The notes under the pieces: model-generated
The model's input: the letters and a program-made list of their open reading frames with translations, nothing else
What the model was told of the DNA's origin: nothing
The model's database searches: none
Assembly (NCBI RefSeq): GCF_030315685.1
Contig: NZ_JASXSI010000020.1
Coordinates: 27,731 to 91,730 of the forward strand
Length of the DNA: 64,000 nucleotides
Origin: Gordonia sp. ABSL11-1
Lineage (GTDB): Bacteria > Actinomycetota > Actinomycetes > Mycobacteriales > Mycobacteriaceae
Direction of reading: 5' to 3'
Position numbers and translations under genes: made by a program
In this document: one piece after another, positions 18,617 through 28,047 of the stretch
How positions within the stretch are numbered: position 1 is the stretch's first letter
How the letters are laid out: each line of letters begins with the position of its first letter

Positions 18617-19708
18617 TCAGTAGCCCATCGTGCGCAGCGCGTCGGCCAGTCGATCGAGATCCTCGCGTTCGACATCGAGGTGCGGACTGACCCGTAGCAC
18701 CGACTGCTCGGTTGCCAGCGGCGCACGCCACGAGTCGGCGCCGGTCACGAGGATCCCCGCCGACAGCAGCTTGTCGCGTGCCGCTTGCACATCCGACGGC
18801 TGCCACCCGGGTGGCGGGGCCAGGGTGGTGATGGCCGACGGTTCGTCGACGGGCTCGAGAACCTCCCAGCTGCCGATGCCGTCGAGACGTTCGCGGGTCG
18901 CCCGGCCGATGGCCGCGAGTTCGCGGAACACCCGCTGCTGACCGATCGCGAGCAACTCGGACACCGCGACACCCAGACCGAGCCGGCCGGCGACGAACGC
19001 CTCCGAACTCTCGATGCTCACCGCACGGAGCGCGTCCTTGCGGACGGCGACGAACCCGACTCCGCGCGGCCCGGCCAGCCACTTGCGGCTGGTGCCGTAG
19101 ACGACGTCGGCGCCGGTGACCGTCGGCGTGTGTCCCGCCGACTGCGCCATGTCGACGACGACGGGTACACCTGCGGCGTGCGCGATCTCGACGATGCGCG
19201 TGACCGGCTGCACCACACCGGATGCGGAGCCGATGTGGCAGATGTGGAGGAAGTCGGGCTGCTCGAACTGCAGCATGTTCTCGAGGGCATCGGTGTCGAC
19301 GTGGCCCGCGATGTCGGCATCGGGAAGCGGCCGGACCGCGTACCCGCGCCGTTCGAATTCCACGAGGTTGGGGCCGAATTCGTTCTTGGCCACCCACACC
19401 GTCGTCGACATCGGCAGGTTCCAGTAGGTCAGCAATGCGCGCAGGGCCGCCCGCGCGCTCTCGCGGAACGCGAGCTCGTCCGGGGTGTGGCCGATGAGCG
19501 ACGCGAGATCGCGCTTGTCCCGTGCGATCTCCTCCGCACGGTCCTCGGCGGCGATGTACGAACCACGTTCGGTCTCGCGCCAGAGGTGGGCGGAGATGGC
19601 ACCGATGACGGCGTTCGAGGACCGGCCCGCGGCCGCGGAGTCGAGGTGGACGATCTCGGGGCGGAGGCGGGACCGGCGCCACTGTTCACCCAGTTCGCTC
19701 ACGTACAT
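18617..19708 (-). CDS. Class V aminotransferase-fold PLP enzyme (EgtE-like)
   Basis: 363 residues. YGTSRKWLAGPRGVGF contains the Schiff-base lysine, and VDMAQSAGH the cofactor aspartate and histidine of the NifS/class V fold. The N-terminus (LGEQWRRSRLRPEIVHLDSAAAGRSS by parts) resembles the ergothioneine lyase EgtE of mycobacteria. No egtA-D genes lie nearby, so this may instead be a related lyase or desulfurase. It stands alone: convergent with glpD (15 bp) and divergent from the small gene at 19872. Fold certain, reaction uncertain. Confidence 0.8.
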   Translation of the reverse strand: MYVSELGEQWRRSRLRPEIVHLDSAAAGRSSNAVIGAISAHLWRETERGSYIAAEDRAEEIARDKRDLASLIGHTPDELAFRESARAALRALLTYWNLPMSTTVWVAKNEFGPNLVEFERRGYAVRPLPDADIAGHVDTDALENMLQFEQPDFLHICHIGSASGVVQPVTRIVEIAHAAGVPVVVDMAQSAGHTPTVTGADVVYGTSRKWLAGPRGVGFVAVRKDALRAVSIESSEAFVAGRLGLGVAVSELLAIGQQRVFRELAAIGRATRERLDGIGSWEVLEPVDEPSAITTLAPPPGWQPSDVQAARDKLLSAGILVTGADSWRAPLATEQSVLRVSPHLDVEREDLDRLADALRTMGY

Positions 19709-19871
19709 AGACCCTGAACCTACCGGCCCTCGGCGCCCGGCCGGTCGGCGGCCCTCGCCCGGCCCACCCGGTCACGGACCTACCGTGGGCGCACACCGAC
19801 GCCGATACTCGAGGGGCGAGGTGACCGTCGTCCCGGACGGCCCGAGACCGCCACCCAGGAAAGAGGATGCG

Positions 19872-20180
19872 ATGTCTGTTCCCGACACCCCGACGGCCCG
19901 TCGCGGCGAGTACTTCGGTGACCCGATCACCATCGACGATCACACGACCATGATCCCGGTGACGCGCCGCGGCCTTCGCGGCACGCGCGTTCCGGTCGGC
20001 GCGTACACCGTGACCGACGGGACGACGACGTGGACACCCGCCGTCGACCAGGGCCGTATTGCGATGATCGGCGTGCTGACCGGCCTGATCGCGGCGACCC
20101 TCGGGACGGCCGCGGTGTTGCGTCAGCCCCCATGGCCGCGGATGACGATCGAGACCGATCACGTGCCCGGGCATCGGTGA
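19872..20180 (+). CDS. Small putative membrane protein, unknown function
   Basis: 102 residues starting at ATG 19872 with GAGG/AAAGAGG just upstream. One hydrophobic segment (IAMIGVLTGLIAATLGTAAVL, by parts) near residues 65-85 and short hydrophilic flanks suggest a single-pass membrane protein. No family recognised. It precedes the acidic repeat gene at 20226 on the same strand by 45 bp, so the two may form an operon. Confidence 0.65.
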   Translation: MSVPDTPTARRGEYFGDPITIDDHTTMIPVTRRGLRGTRVPVGAYTVTDGTTTWTPAVDQGRIAMIGVLTGLIAATLGTAAVLRQPPWPRMTIETDHVPGHR

Positions 20181-20225
20181 CGCACCCGGACGGAACCGAT
20201 CGGCCCTCCCGTGCGTCGAAAGACC

Positions 20226-20843
20226 ATGGACCCGGCCATCGAGTATCTGTTCGGCACCGGCGACGGGCAGACGTCGTCGTGGGTGTCGGCCCCGGACGCC
20301 GACCTCGACGGTGACGGTCACGCCGATGCCGTGCGCCTCGACTTCGACGGCGACGGCCGTCGGGACGACGCGATGTGGGACACCGACGGTGACGGCACCG
20401 CGGACGTGGTGGCGATCGACCGTGACGACGACGGCCGGCCCGACGAGTTCTACCGGGACTCCGGTGCGGGTGTGTGGGGAGAGCGCGTGACGGATCCGCA
20501 CACCCCGCCGGCGGATGATCGTCGACCGGGTGGGTCTGCAGAGGGACCGCCGGAGATTCCGCCGGCACCCGGACGCGTCGCGGATCCGCCGGTGAGGATG
20601 CCGACGACACCGCCGTCGGACGGGGATGCTGTCGTCGTGCGACGTTCGGAGGATCTCGACGGTGACGGGACCGCGGACGTCGAACTGGTCGGCACCCGCC
20701 GCGCCGGGGTGCCGGTGGCGCAGCGCCTGTTCGTCGACTCCGACGGCGACGGACGATTCGACCGTGTCCTCGTCGACGAGGACGGGGACGGTCGCGCCGA
20801 CGTCAGTTATGACGACCGTTCGCCTCGATTCGATCGTCGGTGA
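20226..20843 (+). CDS. Acidic protein with seven DxDxDG calcium-binding-type repeats
   Basis: About 205 residues. Two blocks of Ca-loop-like repeats are visible: LDGDGHAD, FDGDGRRDD, TDGDGTAD and RDDDGRPDE in the first 75 residues, then LDGDGTADVE, SDGDGRFD and EDGDGRAD at the C-terminus, joined by a Pro-rich linker of about 55 residues. Such loops (EF-hand loop, thrombospondin type 3 or FG-GAP-like) usually bind Ca2+. There is no signal peptide or catalytic motif, so export is unproven. ATG 20226 is chosen; GTG 20211 is in frame. The last 41 bp overlap the convergent MFS gene. Confidence 0.75.
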   Translation: MDPAIEYLFGTGDGQTSSWVSAPDADLDGDGHADAVRLDFDGDGRRDDAMWDTDGDGTADVVAIDRDDDGRPDEFYRDSGAGVWGERVTDPHTPPADDRRPGGSAEGPPEIPPAPGRVADPPVRMPTTPPSDGDAVVVRRSEDLDGDGTADVELVGTRRAGVPVAQRLFVDSDGDGRFDRVLVDEDGDGRADVSYDDRSPRFDRR

Positions 20844-22131
20844 CCGGATGATGCTGCGGATAGGGCGGCGTGTGCAGGAAACGCACGACGACCGCGCTGA
20901 TCAGGTACACGACGGTGCCCAGGATCAGCAGAACGTGTGACCGTCCGTCGGCGGGGATGGCCAGCGCGGCCAGCGTCACCGACCCGACGTAGGCGATGTT
21001 GAAGACGGCGTCCTGGACGGAGAACACCTGGCCGCGTACGGCGTCGCCGATGTCCACCTGCATCGCCACATCGCCGCACAGTTTGGCGATCTGCCCGATG
21101 AGACCGAGGACGAATGCGGAGACACAGAACACGATCGCGTTGAACGTGAGCAGCGACAGCTCTGCGACCGCGCCGACGAGCAATGCGGTGATCAGCGTCG
21201 GGCGCCGCCCGAACCGGTCGACCGAGTACGGGGTCACGACGGCGGCCAGGAACGCGCCACCCGCCGTGAACCCGGCGACGACACTCACCCCGGCGAGACC
21301 GTCGCCCAGGCCCGAATTCTTGCTCAGCACGAGCAACATGAGCGTGTTGACGCCGAACACGAGTCGGTGCGCACCGATCGCCGACAACGCCGCGGACACC
21401 GTCCGCGAACCGGCGACCGCCCGGACGCCGTGCAGCAGGCCGACGGTCACCGCGTGCACCGCGGATCGCCCCGGATCATCGGGTTCGTCGGGCCCGAGTT
21501 GCAGTCGGCCGAATCCGTGCGCCAGCGCAGCGGCGATGAGTGCGATGACCACACCGCCGAGCGTGGTGAGCGCGCTACCCGAGTTGTCGGGGCCGAAGAT
21601 CGCGCGGAGGACCGCCGCGATGCCGGCGCCGACCGCGAGCATGCCCGCGCCCAGCGTCGTGAACAGTGCGTTGGTCGCCACGATGACGTCTCGATGGGCG
21701 ACGTGTGGCAGTGACGCCGACAGTCCGGACGCGACGAACCGACTCGCACCGGTCACCGCGAGCGCGCCGATGAGCACCACCGTGTCGGTGGCGCCCGTCG
21801 CGATCGCCAGGGCGACGAGCGAGATCAGGACGCCACGAATGACGTTGGCGTACATCAGGACGTGCCGTCGGTCCCAGTGGTCGAGCAGTGCGCCGGCGAA
21901 CGGACCGATGACCGAGTAGGGCAGCAGCAGTACCGCCAGTCCGCCCGCCACGGCCAACGGATCGGCGTGCCGTTCGGGGTTGAACAGGATCGACGCGAAG
22001 AGCGCAGCCTGGAAGACACCGTCGGTGATCTGGCTGGTGAGCCTGACCGCCAACAGTCGGCCGAGACCGGGGGAATGTCCGAGCGAACGGACGAAACCCC
22101 GCAATCCGGCGGTGCCACGATCCGATGACAT
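20803..22131 (-). CDS. MFS transporter (Rv0037c-like position)
   Basis: About 442 residues with 12 hydrophobic segments. The LLDHWDRRHVLMYAN loop between the second and third helices and DRFGRRPTLI in the middle loop are MFS signatures. It resembles the macrolide-efflux-like branch. It lies divergent from yqgE with about 45 bp between, as Rv0037c lies next to Rv0038 in M. tuberculosis. ATG 22131 or the adjacent GTG 22134 may start it. Substrate unknown. Confidence 0.85.
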   Translation of the reverse strand: MSSDRGTAGLRGFVRSLGHSPGLGRLLAVRLTSQITDGVFQAALFASILFNPERHADPLAVAGGLAVLLLPYSVIGPFAGALLDHWDRRHVLMYANVIRGVLISLVALAIATGATDTVVLIGALAVTGASRFVASGLSASLPHVAHRDVIVATNALFTTLGAGMLAVGAGIAAVLRAIFGPDNSGSALTTLGGVVIALIAAALAHGFGRLQLGPDEPDDPGRSAVHAVTVGLLHGVRAVAGSRTVSAALSAIGAHRLVFGVNTLMLLVLSKNSGLGDGLAGVSVVAGFTAGGAFLAAVVTPYSVDRFGRRPTLITALLVGAVAELSLLTFNAIVFCVSAFVLGLIGQIAKLCGDVAMQVDIGDAVRGQVFSVQDAVFNIAYVGSVTLAALAIPADGRSHVLLILGTVVYLISAVVVRFLHTPPYPQHHPVTDDRIEANGRHN

Positions 22132-22176
22132 CACTGATCCAGACTACCGACCTCCGCCGCCCGGCCATGCGATGAT

Positions 22177-22827
22177 GTGGTGGTGGCCGGCGACGACTCC
22201 GAGGACCCGACCCCCGAGTTCTACCCAGAGGGGGCACGGGACGCGCAGCGCGCCGTTCCCGCCGCCGGTCGCGTCCGGCCGGGCACCCTTCTCCTCGCCT
22301 CCACCGACCTCCTCGAACCCACGTTCGCCCGTACTGTCATCTACGTGATGGAACACAACGACGGCGGCAGTCTGGGCGTGGTGATCAACCGGATGAGCCA
22401 GACGGCGGTGCACAATCTGCTGCCTCAATGGACCGATCTCGCGGCATCGCCGCGGGCGCTGTTCGTCGGCGGACCGGTCAAGCAGGACGCCGCGTTGTGT
22501 CTGGGTGTCGTCAAACTCGGCGCCGACATCAGTGGGTACGAGGCATTGCGTCCGGTGGACGGCCGGGTCGTGCTCGTCGATCTCGACGGCGATCCGGAGG
22601 AGTTGTCGGAGGTGATCGAGGGCGTCCGCGTGTTCGCCGGGTACTCGGGGTGGGGAATCGGCCAGCTCGACGGCGAACTCGAACAGAACAGCTGGATGCT
22701 CGCCTCGGCGTTGGCCAAGGATCTCCTCGCCCCGCCGACCGCCGACCTCTGGGGTGAGGTCCTGCGCCGCCAGCCGTGGCCGATGCCGCTGTTCGCGAGT
22801 CACCCGCTGGACGTGTCCCGCAACTGA
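22177..22827 (+). CDS. YqgE/AlgH (UPF0301) family protein
   Basis: 216 residues. The family signature runs GTLLLASTDLLEPTFARTVIYV by parts, followed by HNDGGSLGVVINR and the FVGGPV motif, then YSGWGIGQLDGELEQNSW. The biochemical function is unknown across bacteria. Position between an MFS gene and, further on, leuS parallels Rv0037c-Rv0038-Rv0041. A Glu/Pro-rich extension of about 35 residues precedes the domain. Confidence 0.93.
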   Translation: MVVAGDDSEDPTPEFYPEGARDAQRAVPAAGRVRPGTLLLASTDLLEPTFARTVIYVMEHNDGGSLGVVINRMSQTAVHNLLPQWTDLAASPRALFVGGPVKQDAALCLGVVKLGADISGYEALRPVDGRVVLVDLDGDPEELSEVIEGVRVFAGYSGWGIGQLDGELEQNSWMLASALAKDLLAPPTADLWGEVLRRQPWPMPLFASHPLDVSRN

Positions 22828-22869
22828 GCTCGACCGCGACCGCGACCGAGTCGGGTAGTCGGCCGCCAG

Positions 22870-23202
22870 GGCAGGAATCGTACGTTCGTTGCCCCCGTCG
22901 TCGGCGGCGGTGCAGAGCCATCGCATCGACATCCACGACTGCGGTCAGCCGTACACACGGCTGCGCAAGCGGAACAAGATTCTCAACGTGCCGACCAACC
23001 AGGGCCGAATCGTGGTGGAGTCCACCGCGGATCGCAGTCACTGTCCGAACATCAGGGCGCAGATCATGTTCGACGCCGGGTCTGGGAAGAGCAGACCTGC
23101 GCGCCGGCCAGCGCGACTGTAACCGCGGGTATCTCGAAGCACTGGGGTGGCAACCTCCGCATCGAGACCGATCGCGACGTCGCCAACGGCATCGGATGAC
23201 GA
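22870..23202 (+). pseudogene. Decayed or frameshifted ORF of unknown family
   Basis: The 530-bp gap between yqgE and the CocE-type gene holds coding-like sequence in two frames. From about 22889 one frame reads HRIDIHDCGQPYTRLRKRNK and continues to IRAQIMFDAG near 23080. From about 23082 a second frame continues WEEQTCAPASATVTAG, then ISKHWGGNLRIETDRDVANG, and stops at TGA 23198-23200. Codon choice is normal for the genome on both sides. A one-base change near 23080 would join them into one protein with several cysteines. No start codon with a ribosome binding site is clear. Either a pseudogene remnant or an assembly indel. Confidence 0.5.
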
Positions 23203-23357
23203 CGACGGTCACCCGGCCGCGTGGCATCCGTCCACCCCCGGGGCGAGGTGCCACGCGGTCGTTCTGCCAGGCCCACGAGAATCCGCCGGTGACGCAGACC
23301 ACAATATCTGCTAGCTTTACGGTCGCTTGTCCCACACAAACCCGGGGGGTTCTGGAC

Positions 23358-25406
23358 GTGCGACTGGGGAGAATCACGGGGGCCATCGGTGTCCTCCTGT
23401 CGGTGACAATGGTGTCGTTCGTGCTGGTACCCTCGTCCGACGCGGCGCCGGCGACTCCGTCGGGTGGAGTGCCGGCCGCGCGGTGGGCGGCGTCGCACGA
23501 CGGCCCGCAGCCCTATTCGGGCGTATCTGTCACGTGGGATGTGCCGATCCGGATGAGTGACGGAACAGTGTTGCGCGCCAACGTGTATCGTCCCGCCGAT
23601 CGTGGGGGACGGGCCACCGCGAAGCGAAACCCGGTGATCGTGAACATGACGCCGTACACCAAACTCATCACGGCCCTCGGCACGGCCGTCACCCAGCATC
23701 CCGTGCTCGAACCGCTGCTCACCCAGATCGCGACGACCGTCGGGCAGGTCAGCAAGCCCATCAGCGGGGCGCTCGACATCGCCCAGCTCACCGACACCCT
23801 CCGCGACGGCGGTGCCCGTACCTTCCTCGCCGATCTCGATCTCGTCCGCAGTGGCTACACACAGGTGGTGGTCGATGTTCGTGGAACCGGCTTCTCACAG
23901 GGGAAATGGGATGTGTTCCAGAGCCGGGAGCAGACCGACACGGTCGAGGTCATCGACTGGGCGGCACGTCAGAGGTGGTCGATCGGCACGATCGGCATGT
24001 CCGGTGTGTCCTACTCGGCGATCAATCAGCTGCAGGCGGCCAACAAGAACCCGCCGGCCCTCAAGGCGATCTTCCCGGTCGAGCCCGGGGGCGACCTGAT
24101 CCGCGACATCGTGGCGCCCGGTGGCGCCCTGGGCGTCGGCTTCCTGCCGCTGTGGCTCACCCTCGTCAACACGACCAAGATGGTGCCGAACGTGGCGTCG
24201 ATGCTGAACGGCACCTTCGACTGGAAGTGGTTGGCGGACCGCATCTCCGACCCTCTCACGTTCTATCCGCAGCTGTTCGCGGCGCTGCTGACCCCGGACA
24301 TCCCCTCGGTACCGCCGGAACTCGACGAGCTGCTCACGACCAACTCGGAACCACGCAAGGCGTGGGTCGACCACGCCGAACGGATCACCACTCCGACGTT
24401 CATCTACGGCGGATGGTTCGATCTCTTCACCAACAGTGAAGTGCGGATGTACAATTCGATTCCGCTGCCACCCGGCCGTAAGCAGCTCATCATGGGCGAC
24501 GGCTATCACCTGACCGTCGGTGGGGGGCAGCAGGGCCGGGCCAACACCCCACCTCGGCTGGACGTGCTGCAGAAGGCCTGGTTCGACAAGTGGCTCAAGG
24601 GGATCGACAACGGCATCGACTCGTACGGTCCCGTCAACCTCAAGCAGGTCGGCGACCCTTGGATCACCGCCCAGCAGTTCCCGCGCGCAGGGATGTCGCG
24701 GCAGCGTCTCTACCTCGACGACCGTCGCAGCGGGACCGCACCGTATGCGGTCCGCGACGGCAGCCTCACCACCGGCGTTCCCGATTCACGCGGACGTCTG
24801 ACCGTCTCGCCCGGCCTGGCCACCGTGTGTTCCCGTGACGCCGCGCAACAGTTGGCCGGCGCCCTCGCGCTGTTCCCGTTCTGCGCCAAGGATGCCCGCA
24901 TCTCCGAACGCAACGCGCTCAGCTTCACGACGGCACCCATGGCGACCACCCGGAGCGTGTCGGGGTACACCAACCTGCACCTGAACACCGTTATGGATGC
25001 CACCGACGGCTACTGGACCGCGACCCTCAACGATGTCGCGCCCGACGGCACGTCGAAGGTCATCAGTTCCGGACAGGTGATGGCCTCGCTGCGCGGCTAC
25101 GACCGGCAGCGGTCGCAGTTCGCGCCCAACGGTGATGTCATCGACCCGTTCTACACGTTGACCCTCGCCTCGCGGCAGCGCGTCGCGCCCGGCAGGCCGG
25201 TCACCCTCGACATCGGGCTGTTGCCCACCGAGGCGCTGGTCCGGCCCGGGCACCGACTCCGCGTCGACGTCTTCGCGATGAATTTCCCGCGCGGACTCCC
25301 GTTGCGCCCGTTGCTGAACGAGTCCCAGTTGCGTCCGCAGCACATTCAGCTCGACCCGAACCGGCCGAGTTTCGTGAACCTGCCGCTGTCGCGGCCGGTG
25401 GGATAG
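23358..25406 (+). CDS. Secreted CocE/NonD-type hydrolase (X-Pro dipeptidyl-peptidase S15 family)
   Basis: About 682 residues from GTG 23358, which directly precedes an export signal (ITGAIGVLLSVTMVSFVLV ... DAAPA). The S15/CocE domain shows DVRGTGFSQGKWD and the nucleophile region IGMSGVSYSAINQ, with the jelly-roll C-terminal domain (TLDIGLLPTEALVRPGHRLRVDVF by parts) usual for acyl hydrolases of this group. It should cleave an ester or amide outside the membrane; substrate unknown. The ribosome binding site is a weak GGGGGG run. Longer in-frame starts upstream cross the decayed ORF and lack a signal peptide at the right place. No partner gene. Confidence 0.85.
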   Translation: MRLGRITGAIGVLLSVTMVSFVLVPSSDAAPATPSGGVPAARWAASHDGPQPYSGVSVTWDVPIRMSDGTVLRANVYRPADRGGRATAKRNPVIVNMTPYTKLITALGTAVTQHPVLEPLLTQIATTVGQVSKPISGALDIAQLTDTLRDGGARTFLADLDLVRSGYTQVVVDVRGTGFSQGKWDVFQSREQTDTVEVIDWAARQRWSIGTIGMSGVSYSAINQLQAANKNPPALKAIFPVEPGGDLIRDIVAPGGALGVGFLPLWLTLVNTTKMVPNVASMLNGTFDWKWLADRISDPLTFYPQLFAALLTPDIPSVPPELDELLTTNSEPRKAWVDHAERITTPTFIYGGWFDLFTNSEVRMYNSIPLPPGRKQLIMGDGYHLTVGGGQQGRANTPPRLDVLQKAWFDKWLKGIDNGIDSYGPVNLKQVGDPWITAQQFPRAGMSRQRLYLDDRRSGTAPYAVRDGSLTTGVPDSRGRLTVSPGLATVCSRDAAQQLAGALALFPFCAKDARISERNALSFTTAPMATTRSVSGYTNLHLNTVMDATDGYWTATLNDVAPDGTSKVISSGQVMASLRGYDRQRSQFAPNGDVIDPFYTLTLASRQRVAPGRPVTLDIGLLPTEALVRPGHRLRVDVFAMNFPRGLPLRPLLNESQLRPQHIQLDPNRPSFVNLPLSRPVG

Positions 25407-25424
25407 GGCTCGGCGGACCGTGGG

Positions 25425-25757
25425 TCAGTTGCCCGGCGCGAGTTGCTCCACCCCGACTGCGGTGCCGTAGGCGCACACCTCGATCGCGGAGTCGCTGAAC
25501 TCCGTGGTCTCGAAGCGAAAAGCGACCACCGCGTTGGCGCCTCGCTGCTGCGCTTCGGCGGCGAGACGTTCGAGCGCCTCCTGGCGGCACTCGTGCAGGA
25601 GCTTGGTGATGCCCTTGAGCTCGCCGCCGGCAAGCGACTTCAGGCCGGCGCCGATGTTCGAGGCGATGTGCCGTGACCGGACGGTGAGTCCGAAGACCTC
25701 CCCGAAGGTGTGGGCGATGCGGTAGCCGGGGATGTCGTTGGTGGTGACGATGATCAT
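25425..25757 (-). CDS. YbjQ/UPF0145 family protein
   Basis: 110 residues, the normal family size. Motifs: TTNDIPGYRIAHTFGEVFGLT at the N-terminus (positions about 4-24), then GLKSLAGGELKGITKLL and GANAVVAFRFET. These heavy-metal-binding-like proteins form small oligomers of unknown function. ATG 25757 has AGGAG upstream and overlaps the stop of the DUF2254 fusion by 4 bp, so the two are translationally coupled. Confidence 0.9.
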   Translation of the reverse strand: MIIVTTNDIPGYRIAHTFGEVFGLTVRSRHIASNIGAGLKSLAGGELKGITKLLHECRQEALERLAAEAQQRGANAVVAFRFETTEFSDSAIEVCAYGTAVGVEQLAPGN

Positions 25758-27928
25758 CGGTCTGCTCCTGTCTGTCGTGTGTTGATCTGCAGTCTGCGTG
25801 GACGGATGAGTCCGGATTCCGATCCGTAGCCCTGACGGTCGGCGGCTTCCGCGAGTCGTCGGTCCAGCGAGGTGGACCAGTCGGCCACCTCGTCGTGGAG
25901 CGCGGCCATGCGCTCCACGAGCGGGCCTTGTTGGTCGCCGGGACATTGGTCGGCGAGGGTCTCGAACAGGGCCCGCAGCCTGCGTTGGACCTGAATGGAT
26001 CCTCGGCCGTAGTGCCGGATCTGATCGGTGCCGATACCGACGTAATCGCCCCATGTGCGACGGTATCCGCCGATCAGGGTCAGCGAGTTGTTCTGCGCCT
26101 CGGCCCGGACCCTCGGGGCGATGAAGAGCAGGAGGTCCTCCGTGTGGTCGAGAGCCTGCACCGCTCGGCTGGGGTCGTTGATGGCCGGCGACAGAGCTTT
26201 GAGAGCGACATCCGAGATCGCCTGCAGCGCAGCGGCCGGGCTCACGGACGGTCGATGTGTGTCCCCGAAGAGCAGGCACGACAGCAGTTGGTGCGCTCGC
26301 ACGAACCGATCATCGCCGACGATCTCGAAGACTCCGGCATTGTGCGGTACGTAGTCACCGATGCCGACGAGCAGATCCACCCGCACATCCCACCGGATCG
26401 CAAGACGCTGGATGCGCGCCAAGTCGATGGCGAGGAGCACGCGCCCCTGGGAGGGCGTGTCGCGCAGCGTCACAACGAGACTCACCGGACCGGGATCCCG
26501 AGTGACGTCCTCGGTGCTGACAGCTGTCTGAGTGGCGACCTCGCCGGGCAGATCCGGGTACAGCCTGCGCACCGCCGCTCGGCCTTCGGACTCGATCCAG
26601 CGTAGGAGTTGCGACGAGTTCAGAATGCTGCCGACCTTGGCCACGAGCACCATGAACATGAATGTGCTCGCGAGGGTGAGGACGATGGCGATCACTGTCG
26701 AGATCACCGGTGCTTCCTGCTCGTTGGCCACCGTCGCGAGGTCGACCGCGACGATGACGGCGAACGCGAACGTCGCGAGAAAGAGGCCGATGGATGCGCG
26801 CATCACCCTGTCCTGCTGGAACATCGGGATCACACGCACGGAGATCTGCGATGCCCCGAACTGCATGGCAAGGGTGACCGCGGTGAACACCAGACCCGTG
26901 AGGGTCGCCATGGCGCCGGCGATGACGCCCAGCAGGGTTGCCGTGGTGTCGGCGTCGAGGGCCTGAATGCCGAAGGAGTCGTCGATGCCGACGGAGATCA
27001 GGCCCGCGACGATCGCGACGACGACCATCGCGGTCGGCAGCCGCCAGGGTGGGTCCCGCTTCAGCTCTCGGCGCGTCCGCCGCCAGCGCAGCGCTGCGGC
27101 CATGCGGTTCGGCGCAGTCCGCTGCGGGACGATCGTGTGAGGCAGGACAGCAGGGGTCGGGTCCGGCTCGGGCACCCCGAATCGTCCGGCGACGGCCTCC
27201 TGGACGACGACCTTCCAGCGCACGACCGGTTCGCGATATCGCCGCTCGCGGCGGATCGCCTTCTCCAGCTTGGCCGGACGCTCGACGTACCGCCACCGCG
27301 CCCACGGCGACTTGGGCCGCGCTATCCGCAGGGCGCCGAAGAACAGCAGCGGAGCAAAGAAGAGGCCGATCAGGCCCGTCCACAGCTTGCCCTTCAGGAG
27401 GGTGATGACCGCGAGGGTGACCACCCCGGCCAGGAACACCAGCACCACGATCCGCGTCGTCGTGTCGGCCGCCTCCTGATACTCGGTGAACTCACCGAAA
27501 CCGATGGGGCGCAGGCCCATCAGGAACAGCAGACCGATCGCGATCGCCACGAACACGGCGTCGATCGATGAACGACCCTCCTCTTCCCAGTACACATCGC
27601 GCAAATGCAGGATGAGCGCGAACTCATCGAGCACGAGGGCGCAACCGATCCCGAACACCGACGCCAGCACGCAGTTGGCCACCGGGGTGTGAAAACTCGC
27701 GAGCGCGACGAACGAGAATCCCGAGATCAGCATCAGGATCATGCCGAAGAACTCGTGATGCATGTGCACCCCGCCCGGGGTCACATTGCCTGGCCACCAG
27801 CTCACCTCCGCCCGGATCATCCGAACGCTGAGCCTGATGAAGAGGAAGGTCAGCACAAAGGCGACCAGGAGGAAGAACAGCGGCAGACGCCCGGTATCGA
27901 CGATCGTGTGCTCGAACCACCGGGTCAT
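25754..27928 (-). CDS. Two-part membrane protein: N-terminal polytopic domain fused to DUF2254
   Basis: 724 residues from ATG 27928. Residues 1-210 form a polytopic domain with about six helices and histidine/acidic loop motifs (VHMHHEFFGM, ALVLDEFALILH). A basic linker of about 80 residues follows. From about 300 a DUF2254 domain begins, with four helices (TAMVVVAIVAGLISVGI; GVIAGAMATLTGLVFTAVTL by parts) and a soluble tail that contains NDPSRAVQALDH. DUF2254 proteins normally stand alone at about 420 residues, so this is a fusion. The role is unknown; small-ion permeation has been suggested only from topology. Coupled to the YbjQ gene. Confidence 0.8.
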   Translation of the reverse strand: MTRWFEHTIVDTGRLPLFFLLVAFVLTFLFIRLSVRMIRAEVSWWPGNVTPGGVHMHHEFFGMILMLISGFSFVALASFHTPVANCVLASVFGIGCALVLDEFALILHLRDVYWEEEGRSSIDAVFVAIAIGLLFLMGLRPIGFGEFTEYQEAADTTTRIVVLVFLAGVVTLAVITLLKGKLWTGLIGLFFAPLLFFGALRIARPKSPWARWRYVERPAKLEKAIRRERRYREPVVRWKVVVQEAVAGRFGVPEPDPTPAVLPHTIVPQRTAPNRMAAALRWRRTRRELKRDPPWRLPTAMVVVAIVAGLISVGIDDSFGIQALDADTTATLLGVIAGAMATLTGLVFTAVTLAMQFGASQISVRVIPMFQQDRVMRASIGLFLATFAFAVIVAVDLATVANEQEAPVISTVIAIVLTLASTFMFMVLVAKVGSILNSSQLLRWIESEGRAAVRRLYPDLPGEVATQTAVSTEDVTRDPGPVSLVVTLRDTPSQGRVLLAIDLARIQRLAIRWDVRVDLLVGIGDYVPHNAGVFEIVGDDRFVRAHQLLSCLLFGDTHRPSVSPAAALQAISDVALKALSPAINDPSRAVQALDHTEDLLLFIAPRVRAEAQNNSLTLIGGYRRTWGDYVGIGTDQIRHYGRGSIQVQRRLRALFETLADQCPGDQQGPLVERMAALHDEVADWSTSLDRRLAEAADRQGYGSESGLIRPRRLQINTRQTGADR

Positions 27929-28047
27929 GAGCGAAGCGTAGTTCGGCGCGGTGTGCGAGCGGAGGAAAAAGGGCGGCCGACGCACGCACCCCGATTGTGT
28001 GACATCACCCTTGTTCCATCGTGGGTGATGTCGCGAAGTAGGGGTGC

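Noticed and set aside
18617..19708. Ergothioneine biosynthesis cluster
   Set aside because: Only an EgtE-like protein is present; egtA-D motifs are not found in the neighbouring genes.
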